Of a DNA stretch of 11,301 nucleotides, positions 5,689 through 11,301 are shown one piece after another. The position numbers were made by a program, and so were the translations under genes. The notes under the pieces are model-generated. The model worked only from the letters and a program-made list of their open reading frames with translations, was not told the origin of the DNA and did no database searches. Within the stretch, counting starts at the first letter, position 1. Each line of letters starts with the position of its first letter. The DNA is taken from positions 1 through 11,301 of the forward strand of contig CANHPI010000060.1 in assembly GCA_947462425.1 (NCBI GenBank). Direction: 5' to 3'. This DNA comes from Bacteroidota bacterium (GTDB taxonomy: Bacteria; Bacteroidota; Bacteroidia; B-17B0; B-17BO).

Positions 5689-7713
5689 ATGAAAAATTTT
5701 TTCAGTATTATTTTTTTGCTATTTGCAAATAGTCAGTTTGCTCAAGTTTCGATGCAAATTAACACATCGGTTGTTGCCCAAAAAACCATTAGCCCATACA
5801 TTTATGGGTTAAACGGTTATGTTTTTGATCCAACATGGGGCTCATCGCCTTGGGCTACAGGTTTATCAAATCACGGTGGGGTTGCTAATTTAAATTCTCT
5901 AAATATAACTGCTTGGCGTTTAGGTGGAAACTCAATGACTCCTTATAATTGGGAACAAGGAGCAAATAATTCTGGAAATGACGATTCACACAAAAACAGC
6001 ATCTTCCAATCGTATATAGTTACTGGTTCTGTCGCGTCTTCTGCACCTGCATTTTACACACCAGCCCAGGCTTTAGTTACTACACAAAATCACGCCCTTA
6101 GTTTAAATGCAGCAGCACTTATTCAACTACCAATGGCGGGCTACGTAGCAGCTGATGTAAATCCAACAACCTGCAGCACGCCTTTAGCATCGCCAACACG
6201 CTGGAAACAAGTTATAAATAATAAGGCATCAGCCCTTTCATTAACACCAGATTTATCTGATGGTTACATTTATGTTGATGAAGAAATAAATTTTTTAAAA
6301 AATCATTTTGGAGATGCATCCACAACAAATGGAATTAAATTTTATCAAACAGATAATGAAGCTGGATTATGGTCTCATTACTTAGCAGGAAGTGGAGGAG
6401 TTGGTGCAGATGGAACTCATTCTGTTATGCATTTTAATCCAACAACATGCTGGGAAGTAATTTATAAAACGTCTCAACTAGCAAAAACAATTAAAACAGT
6501 GGATCCTAACGCGAAAGTTTTTTCTGCTGGCCGTTGGAGTTATATGGAAGCATTTAGTTTGTGGAGTATTTGGGATGGCTCTTCTCATCAACCTAGCGAT
6601 TGGGGAACATATAATATTGAACCGTATAAAACAAATTCTACTGGTAGCACATTTAGATATAATCAGATGACATGGCAAAATGCTTTTTTAGCTGCAATGA
6701 AACAACAAGAAATTTTAGAAGGAAAGAGATTGTTAGACGTATTGGCAATACATTATTATCCAGAAGGAATTTCTTCAGATGCTGATAGAATGCAAGCACC
6801 ACGTAGTTTGTGGGATAGTACTTATGTTGAAAATTCGTGGATTACTCAAATAGGAAATGGACTAACAGAAGGAAGAGGATTAAGAATGATACCATTAACC
6901 CACAAAGCAATCAATGATTTTTATCCAGGCACAAAGTTAGCAATCACAGAATATGACTTTGGAGGAAGAACAAATATTTCTGGAACAATTGCACAGGCAG
7001 ATGCTCTTGGTATTCTTGGTAAAAATGATGTGTACTACGCTACCTACTTTGGAATTGCAGATCAGTATATTGCTCCAGCTTTTAAAATTTATAGAAACTA
7101 CGATGGCACTAAAAAAACGTTTGGAAGTATTTCGCTTGAAAGTAGCACTTCAAATAATGCAACAACTTCTATTTACACTTCTATTGAAGATGCAACCGCA
7201 AATTACATGCATATTATTTTAATTAATAAAAACACAAGTGTTACTACTACTTCAATTGTTATTTTAGGATCTACTATATATTCAACTATTTCAGAGTCTT
7301 ACGGTATTTGTGAGTCTGATGGAAATAATTTAATAACTGTAAAGTCTAAAAATAATTTAATCACAGGAAATAGTACCATCACAGGAAACACATTAACATA
7401 TCAAATGCAACCAAAATCAGTGTACCATTTAGTTTTACAAAAATCAGGAATTTCATCTGTTCTAGAACGAGAAAGTGATTTGGCTGTTATTATTAGTCCA
7501 AACCCTGCTAATAAAGAATTTACGGTTACGGCTCAAGAAATAATAAGTGATGTATTGATTACGGATATCATGGGGAAAATACATTTTCAATCCAAATTAA
7601 ATAACAGCAATTCCGTAATTTGTTCAATTTCTGATTTTAATAAAGGGGTTTATTTTGTAACCATTAAAACGGAAACAGGAAAAATTAAAACGGAAAAACT
7701 AATTGTGAACTAA
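5689..7713 (+). CDS. Secreted GH44-type endoglucanase/xyloglucanase with T9SS C-terminal sorting domain, 674 aa
   Basis: This is a predicted extracellular glycoside hydrolase of family 44, whose members cleave beta-1,4-glucan backbones (carboxymethylcellulose, xyloglucan, lichenan). Numbering is from ATG 5689. Residues 1-18 are a signal peptide ending SQFAQ. The GH44 hallmarks are ISPYIYGLNG at the N-terminus, WRLGGNSMTPYNWE, QTDNEAGLW with the expected acid/base E224, HYYPEG, and KLAITEYDFGG with the expected nucleophile E421, followed by GTIAQADALGILG. The catalytic module plus its beta-sandwich runs to about residue 590. Residues about 598-674 are a type A T9SS sorting domain (ISPNPANKEFTV, then ITDIMGK, then NKGVYFVTI and KTEKLIVN), so the protein should cross the outer membrane by T9SS. 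The acid/base motif reads NEA rather than the usual NEP. An in-frame TTG 12 bp upstream is a less likely start, because ATG 5689 directly precedes the signal peptide behind an A-rich stretch. Confidence 0.92.
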   Translation: MKNFFSIIFLLFANSQFAQVSMQINTSVVAQKTISPYIYGLNGYVFDPTWGSSPWATGLSNHGGVANLNSLNITAWRLGGNSMTPYNWEQGANNSGNDDSHKNSIFQSYIVTGSVASSAPAFYTPAQALVTTQNHALSLNAAALIQLPMAGYVAADVNPTTCSTPLASPTRWKQVINNKASALSLTPDLSDGYIYVDEEINFLKNHFGDASTTNGIKFYQTDNEAGLWSHYLAGSGGVGADGTHSVMHFNPTTCWEVIYKTSQLAKTIKTVDPNAKVFSAGRWSYMEAFSLWSIWDGSSHQPSDWGTYNIEPYKTNSTGSTFRYNQMTWQNAFLAAMKQQEILEGKRLLDVLAIHYYPEGISSDADRMQAPRSLWDSTYVENSWITQIGNGLTEGRGLRMIPLTHKAINDFYPGTKLAITEYDFGGRTNISGTIAQADALGILGKNDVYYATYFGIADQYIAPAFKIYRNYDGTKKTFGSISLESSTSNNATTSIYTSIEDATANYMHIILINKNTSVTTTSIVILGSTIYSTISESYGICESDGNNLITVKSKNNLITGNSTITGNTLTYQMQPKSVYHLVLQKSGISSVLERESDLAVIISPNPANKEFTVTAQEIISDVLITDIMGKIHFQSKLNNSNSVICSISDFNKGVYFVTIKTETGKIKTEKLIVN

Positions 7714-7780
7714 CAGTTCTTATCGTTTTACATTTAATAGAATGTTTCAGCATTTTGCAATGGAATACTGTTAAAATTTA

Positions 7781-7820
7781 AAATTATCAATACCTTTGAG
7801 TATTGATAATTTAATTTTTT
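7781..7820 (+). terminator. Hairpin with T-tract after the GH44 gene, overlapping the next start codon
   Basis: Arms of 13 bp (7781-7793 and 7800-7812) pair perfectly around a 6-base loop, CTTTGA. AATTTTTT follows on the plus strand (7813-7820), the form of a rho-independent terminator, although the stem is AT-rich. It lies 67 bp after the GH44 stop. The T-tract runs into the TTG start codon (7819) of the next gene, so terminator and translation start of two separate genes are fused. Confidence 0.7.
7791..7798 (+). promoter_or_regulatory. Candidate -7 box (TACCTTTG) inside the hairpin
   Basis: TACCTTTG matches TAnnTTTG exactly and covers the end of the left arm and most of the loop. Initiation a few bases downstream (about 7803-7805) would give a leader of about 15 nt before TTG 7819 that lacks the left arm of the hairpin. 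No exact TTG lies 17-23 bp upstream; CTGTT at 7768-7772 is the closest. The promoter is therefore uncertain. Confidence 0.35.
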
Positions 7821-8211
7821 GAAAAATAGATTCAACATAATTTTTTCTTTTATTTTACTGATGAGTTTCAGCTGGCAATCAGTTGCAAAAACTTTCATTT
7901 ATGTGAGTTTTAAGAAAAACCAAAAAAGTTTATCTAAAACGGTTTGTGTTAATAAAGACAAGCCAAAAAGTTGTTGCCAGGCAAAATGTTATCTTGAAAA
8001 AGAAATTAAAAAAGAAGGCAGCCGTCAAAGTAATTTACCTTCAGGATTAAAAGATAAAAATGAAAAAACAGAGTTGCTTTCAGGTAGTTTTAAATTTGAT
8101 TTTTTTTATCAAAAGAGTAAACAAAATCTTTTTTTTGATTTCGCTGTTAAAGAATTAATAGGATATTTACAAAGGATAGACCAACCACCTAATAAAGAGT
8201 TATTTTCATAA
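7819..8211 (+). CDS. Small exported Cys-rich protein, probable copper/metal-related, 130 aa, TTG start
   Basis: The N-terminus MKNRFNIIFSFILLMSFSWQ is a good Sec signal peptide, which argues for the TTG at 7819. An in-frame stop lies at 7807-7809, and the only nearby alternative, ATG 7861, would remove the charged n-region. The mature part contains VCVNKDKPKSCCQAKCYLEK with C43, C52, C53 and C57. This CxNKxKPxxxCxxKCYLxK pattern recurs in small exported Bacteroidota proteins found near copper and TonB-related genes. I know the pattern from memory and no named domain is assigned. The region after about residue 60 is Lys/Ser-rich and low in order, followed by FKFDFFYQ. The following gene is an MbnP-like lipoprotein 114 bp downstream. 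A role in metal binding or trafficking in the periplasm is inferred from the clustered Cys and this neighbour. Confidence 0.8.
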   Translation: MKNRFNIIFSFILLMSFSWQSVAKTFIYVSFKKNQKSLSKTVCVNKDKPKSCCQAKCYLEKEIKKEGSRQSNLPSGLKDKNEKTELLSGSFKFDFFYQKSKQNLFFDFAVKELIGYLQRIDQPPNKELFS

Positions 8212-8228
8212 ATTAGCACTATAGATTT

Positions 8229-8265
8229 CTTCAACTATTTAATTGTAGTAGTTAGAAGTGTTTTT
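8229..8265 (+). terminator. Possible weak terminator after the Cys-rich gene
   Basis: CTTCAACTA (8229-8237) can pair with TAGTTAGAAG (8249-8258), giving nine base pairs with one bulged A and an 11-base loop. TG and five T (8261-8265) follow. It lies 17 bp after the stop codon. The stem is moderate and the T-run short, so attenuation or partial read-through into the MbnP-like gene is as likely as full termination. Confidence 0.35.
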
Positions 8266-8325
8266 ATGATGACATAATAAATGTATTATAAGTTAGATTT
8301 TACTCAATAAAAAAATATAAAGAAA

Positions 8326-9114
8326 ATGAAAACAACTATAAAATTTTTAACCGCACTGATGATGGTGTTAACTTTAGTAAATTGTAAGAAAGATAAAACG
8401 AATAGTCCTGAACCAGAGCCGACGCCTGTTTTACCAACGACAGGAAATTTAAATTTAGCCTTTGAAGGTATGGTTGGTTCAATGCCATTAGTTTTTACTA
8501 CACAAACCTATACAAATCAAGCAGGAAACACCTATAATATTACCATGGCTAAGTATTATATTAGTAACATAAAACTGACAAAAACAGACAACAGTATTTA
8601 CACCGTTGCAAATAGCTATCACCTAGTTGATTTATCAGATTCATTAAAGAGTTTAGTAAAATTATCAGGAATTCCGTTTGGCAATTATAAAGCAATTGAG
8701 TTTATGATTGGTGTTGATAGTACTAGAAATGTATCGGGGTCACAAACAGGCGCTTTAGACCCAACACTTGGTATGTTCTGGACTTGGAGCACAGGATATA
8801 TTATGGCTAAAGTTGAAGGAACATCTCCCCAATCAACAGCATCAGCAAATAAGTTAGAGTTTCATATTGGTGGTTTTACAGGTGCAAATAATGTTTTAAG
8901 AATCGCTACACCTTCTTTTGGCCTTGATTCAGCAAAAGTGTCTAGCACAGTAACTCCTGTAATCCATTTATCAAGTAATATAGCAGAATGGTTTTCATCT
9001 CCTACTACAATTAATTTTTCATTAATTAATACTGTAACAATGCCAGGTGTAAACGCTAAGAACATTGCTAATAATTACGCCGATATGTTTACAGTTCAAT
9101 ACATTCATAATTAA
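8326..9114 (+). CDS. MbnP-like (CorA/MbnP family) lipoprotein, 262 aa
   Basis: The signal peptide has lipobox LVNC with the lipidated Cys at residue 20, followed by a KKDKTNSPEPEPTP linker. The folded part starts with NLNLAFEGMVGSMPL and carries family motifs: YNITMAKYYISNIKLT, YHLVDLSDS (H99), GIPFGNYKAIEFMIGVDS, LGMFWTWSTGYIMAKVEG (W152 and W154), LEFHIGGFTG (H180) and VIHLSSN (H214). In the family, MbnP of methanobactin operons and CorA of methanotrophs are surface or periplasmic copper proteins, and in CorA a Trp is oxidised to kynurenine that helps bind Cu(I). The partner that makes this modification is the diheme enzyme MbnH, which is not in this window. Which Trp or His would bind metal here cannot be read from sequence alone. 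The neighbours, a Cys-rich exported protein and a CxxCG outer-membrane protein, support a copper role. Length is normal for the family. Confidence 0.85.
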   Translation: MKTTIKFLTALMMVLTLVNCKKDKTNSPEPEPTPVLPTTGNLNLAFEGMVGSMPLVFTTQTYTNQAGNTYNITMAKYYISNIKLTKTDNSIYTVANSYHLVDLSDSLKSLVKLSGIPFGNYKAIEFMIGVDSTRNVSGSQTGALDPTLGMFWTWSTGYIMAKVEGTSPQSTASANKLEFHIGGFTGANNVLRIATPSFGLDSAKVSSTVTPVIHLSSNIAEWFSSPTTINFSLINTVTMPGVNAKNIANNYADMFTVQYIHN

Positions 9115-9122
9115 AAACCAAA

Positions 9123-9151
9123 AAGACCTGTTTAGTTTTTGAACAGCTCTT
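9123..9151 (+). repeat. Imperfect inverted repeat between the MbnP-like gene and the CxxCG barrel gene
   Basis: AAGACCTGTT (9123-9132) and AACAGCTCTT (9142-9151) pair over ten positions with one C-C mismatch around the loop TAGTTTTTG. No T-tract follows, so it is a weak terminator at best. It may be an RNA-stabilising or partial-attenuation hairpin within an operon. Confidence 0.4.
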
Positions 9152-9166
9152 ATTACTATTCTTGTT

Positions 9167-10153
9167 ATGAATCAAATTAAAAAACATGGGATTATAATCC
9201 TATGCTTTATTCCGCTATTCTCTTTTTCTTGCGATATGTGTGGCTCATACATGGGCGTTACACCATATGACAATAAAAATGTGGTGTCTTTTTTACATCG
9301 TTACAGAGTGTATAATGGATATAGAAATCACCAATCACAAAGTCAATTTTTTCCAACGGGTGCTTATAAAGTAAATCATAATTCTCTTTCAGATAGTTTA
9401 AGTTTAATTAAAGAGTACAGTAGTAAAGATTTTGAATCGTTTAAAATTTTTGAACTGCGATTAAAGTATTTTGTAGCCAACCGCATGGAATTAAATATTT
9501 TTTTACCAATCTTAAATAATAAGTCTAGAAATAATGAAGCTGTGTTTAGTAGCACTGGTATTGGAGATTTCTCATTCTTTGTGGGTTATCATATTATAAA
9601 ACCTAATTTGGAAAAGAAAACCAAACACAAATTAATTTTAAATGTTGGCATAAAATTGCCTACAGGTAATTATATGGTGCATGATAGCAATATAAACAGA
9701 TTACCTTTCGAAATGCAACTTGGGTCAGGAAGTATTGATGGATTATTTGGAGTTAATTATTTATGGATGAAGAAAAACATAGGAATTAATACAAATGCAA
9801 ATTTGAAGTTTAATGGCAAAAATAATTTTAATGAGCATTTAGCTACAAGTACAACTAATTTTGTTTCCGTTTTTTATAAAGTTCCAATTAAGAAAGTGTA
9901 TTTGTATCCATCTGTAATTCTTTATTACGAATTTACAAAAGGATTGTATACGCATAAAATCTTAGATAAAGTAACGGGCATTAATTCTTTTTTGATTGGC
10001 CCAGGCTTTGAAATGTATTATAAGCAACTATCTTTTAGTGCATCCTGTCAATTGACTGTTCGCGAAAACAGATTTGAAAATCAATTGAAAAATACGGGCA
10101 GATTAACCTTTGGTGTTAATTATAATTTTGAATGCAAGCGAACGAAGAATTAA
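9167..10153 (+). CDS. Predicted outer-membrane beta-barrel/transporter with N-terminal CxxCG motif, 328 aa
   Basis: After a signal sequence (MNQIKKHGIIILCFIPLFSF) the mature N-terminus reads SCDMCGSYMGVTPYDNKN, with C22 and C25 as a CxxCG pair. C22 could alternatively be a lipidated Cys. The next segment, HRYRVYNGYRNH, and the following alternating strands (ELRLKYFVANRMELNIFLPI, GDFSFFVGYHII, KLILNVGIKLPTGNY, IGPGFEMYYKQLSFSASCQL) describe a porin-like barrel, and the LNVGIKLPTGNY motif is typical of outer-membrane transporter families. Bacteroidota homologues with a CDICG start are, from memory, found next to MbnP-like genes. It begins 52 bp after the MbnP-like gene on the same strand and probably shares its transcript. 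The CxxCG pair at the mature N-terminus could bind copper or heme or be redox active; this is inference. Its stop is 3 bp from the convergent DUF6089-type gene. Confidence 0.78.
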   Translation: MNQIKKHGIIILCFIPLFSFSCDMCGSYMGVTPYDNKNVVSFLHRYRVYNGYRNHQSQSQFFPTGAYKVNHNSLSDSLSLIKEYSSKDFESFKIFELRLKYFVANRMELNIFLPILNNKSRNNEAVFSSTGIGDFSFFVGYHIIKPNLEKKTKHKLILNVGIKLPTGNYMVHDSNINRLPFEMQLGSGSIDGLFGVNYLWMKKNIGINTNANLKFNGKNNFNEHLATSTTNFVSVFYKVPIKKVYLYPSVILYYEFTKGLYTHKILDKVTGINSFLIGPGFEMYYKQLSFSASCQLTVRENRFENQLKNTGRLTFGVNYNFECKRTKN

Positions 10154-10156
10154 AGG

Positions 10157-10972
10157 TTATAGCCCGAATGCATGGCAAGGCATAGGTTTCGGAGTTATTT
10201 TGACGTTAAGTGTAACGCCAAAAAACATATACCAATCTTTCGTGTTTGGATTTCCTCTTTGTTCGTTGATATTGCTGCCAGCATTTTTTGAACGGTCTGA
10301 AAGTAAACTTGCTAATTGTTTGTCAAATGGTTTTTCAATCGTATTTGGATAAGTTCCGCTTACATCGTCTAAATAGTCGGTGAATAATTTTCGTGGACCC
10401 CATTCTAATCCGATGCCAACGTTTTTTGCAACATTTAATTTTATGCCAACACCAAAGGGAATCCCGACCTGGATGAGCTTGTATTTCTCCGATTGGGCCT
10501 CTGTTTTTAAGGGCTGTAAATCAAACCAATTGTTATTATATTGGGCTTTTGGTTTAAAAGAAAAAACGTTTAACCCTAAAAATAAAAATGAGGTGAATTT
10601 AAATTTATCATTGCTAATTCTGTATTCCAAAAAATTAAATTCAGCAATGGTATGAAGGTCAATGATGTAAGATTTAAAATTTAAATTTCTTTGAAGTTGG
10701 TCAGCGTTGTCGCTTTGAGAATCATCGGCCAAAACTTCTCCATAGGTAATTCCGCCTCTAAAGGCGTATCTATAATTTGGTATAAATCTATAAAAACCTC
10801 CAATGGATGGACGCGTTGCATTAAAATGTTGTGATGGGTTTAAGTCGCCAATATAATACGAACCACCAACAAATAAGCCCACTTCATGTTGTCTGAAATT
10901 TCTTTTTTTAGTTTGGGCTTTTGTGACACTAACTAAAAAAGTAGAGATAAGTAATATGTAAACAAATTTCAT
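10157..10972 (-). CDS. DUF6089-type outer-membrane beta-barrel protein, 271 aa
   Basis: The signal peptide MKFVYILLISTFLVSVTKAQ is followed by a beta-barrel sequence of the DUF6089 kind: HEVGLFVGGSYYIGDLNP near the mature N-terminus, then FYRFIPNYRYAFRGGITYGE, FKSYIIDLHTIAEFNFLEY, FLFLGLNVFSFKPKA, VGIPFGVGIKLNV, and the diagnostic GLEWGPRKLFTDYLDDVSG. The final strand is DWYMFFGVTLNVKI. The family is widespread in Bacteroidota, predicted to sit in the outer membrane, and has no experimentally assigned role that I can name. It often occurs beside isoprenoid or outer-membrane assembly genes, none of which are visible here. It is transcribed toward the CxxCG barrel gene and ends 3 bp from it. 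Its start region diverges from the gene beginning at 11116. Confidence 0.88.
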   Translation of the reverse strand: MKFVYILLISTFLVSVTKAQTKKRNFRQHEVGLFVGGSYYIGDLNPSQHFNATRPSIGGFYRFIPNYRYAFRGGITYGEVLADDSQSDNADQLQRNLNFKSYIIDLHTIAEFNFLEYRISNDKFKFTSFLFLGLNVFSFKPKAQYNNNWFDLQPLKTEAQSEKYKLIQVGIPFGVGIKLNVAKNVGIGLEWGPRKLFTDYLDDVSGTYPNTIEKPFDKQLASLLSDRSKNAGSNINEQRGNPNTKDWYMFFGVTLNVKITPKPMPCHAFGL

Positions 10973-11115
10973 TTAGCTTAATAACGTATGGTATATAATT
11001 TAAGTATACACGATAAAGTTATTATTTTTATTTTTATTTACAACTCTATCGATTTTATTTATAAAACAAAGTGAAAGTGTTTAAGAATCTTGTAATTTTT
11101 ATCGATATTTACTTG

Positions 11116-11301
11116 ATGCGAAAACTTCAATTAATAATCTTTTTTGTGCTTAGTTTTAATTCAAATCTTCGGGCTCAAGATTCTGTTATGTATTCAAAAG
11201 AGTTTCGTTTGTATGAAGGCATTTATATAAATTATGAAGATTTGAGGTTTAATTGGCCAATTGATAAAGAAAAAATTATCACAAATTTGCCAAAAGAGCA
11301 A
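11116..11301 (+). CDS. Exported protein, N-terminal fragment (runs off the window)
   Basis: From ATG 11116, 62 codons remain open to the window end. The N-terminus MRKLQLIIFFVLSFNSNLRA followed by Q is a Sec signal peptide with a cleavage site ending RAQ, as in many Bacteroidota exported proteins. The mature start, DSVMYSKEFRLYEGIYINYE, followed by DLRFNWPIDKEKI, recalls Bacteroidota exported proteins of unknown function; no domain is identified. The same frame is open back to GTG 11071, but ATG 11116 gives the better signal peptide. It diverges from the DUF6089-type gene with 143 bp between the two starts. That gap contains only AT-rich sequence in which I see no convincing promoter box. Confidence 0.75.
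   Translation, partial: MRKLQLIIFFVLSFNSNLRAQDSVMYSKEFRLYEGIYINYEDLRFNWPIDKEKIITNLPKEQ

Noticed and set aside
6478..7222. Small ORFs on either strand inside the GH44 gene (6478-6678 minus, 6953-7222 plus)
   Set aside because: They overlap the catalytic module, whose frame is intact and carries both catalytic Glu motifs. They show no domain or signal of their own.
7711..7773. TAACAGT ... ACTGTTA inverted repeat after the GH44 gene
   Set aside because: Arms are only 7 bp with a 49-base loop and the left arm includes the stop codon. The nearby 13-bp hairpin is the far stronger structure.
8862..9065. Minus-strand ORF inside the MbnP-like gene
   Set aside because: Antisense shadow of a well-supported frame with family motifs; no independent evidence.
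10110..10655. Plus-strand ORFs (10110-10352, 10380-10655) opposite the DUF6089-type gene
   Set aside because: They are antisense to a gene with a signal peptide and the GLEWGPRKLFTDYLDD motif. No coding signature of their own.

Overview
The window is AT-rich, gene-dense bacterial DNA and looks like Bacteroidota (Flavobacteriia, Sphingobacteriia or a relative). The grounds are a type IX secretion (T9SS) C-terminal sorting domain, a periplasmic beta-propeller histidine kinase of the Bacteroidetes type, many Sec/lipoprotein signal peptides, start codons without Shine-Dalgarno sequences, TAnnTTTG-like -7 boxes, a DUF6089-type barrel, and an MbnP-like lipoprotein beside a small Cys-rich exported protein. 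No rRNA, tRNA, CRISPR array, transposase or phage gene was seen.

Layout. (1) 1-130 is the 3' end of an amidohydrolase that resembles ACMSD (kynurenine/tryptophan catabolism). An unrecognised 153-residue cytosolic protein follows (176-637). (2) On the minus strand a two-component pair, 4247-643, encodes a 987-residue propeller sensor kinase and a NarL/LuxR-type response regulator. The two genes are joined by a TAATG stop/start overlap. (3) Diverging from the kinase is a pair of lipoprotein genes (4411-4986 and 5002-5532); the second carries a short collagen-like Gly-X-Y tract. The 163-bp gap between kinase and lipoproteins holds an 8+8 bp inverted repeat and a TACATTTG box. (4) 5689-7713 is a secreted GH44-type endoglucanase/xyloglucanase with a T9SS tail. 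It has an 18-bp perfect palindrome upstream and a strong hairpin terminator downstream. (5) 7819-10153 is a probable copper-related group: a small exported Cys-rich protein, an MbnP-like lipoprotein, and a CxxCG-bearing predicted outer-membrane barrel. (6) 10972-10157 (minus) is a DUF6089-type barrel protein, and 11116 onward is the start of another exported protein that runs off the window.

How the parts may work together. The sensor kinase, the divergent lipoproteins and the GH44 enzyme could be a small polysaccharide-sensing and -degrading unit without SusC/SusD. This is inferred from adjacency and domain type only. The MbnP-like group resembles bacterial copper-acquisition or copper-handling clusters, but no diheme MbnH-type peroxidase, the usual maturation partner, lies in the window. 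The most unusual piece of DNA is the 7781-7821 junction, where a perfect 13-bp-arm hairpin, a T-tract, a TACCTTTG promoter-like box and the TTG start codon of the Cys-rich protein are superimposed.
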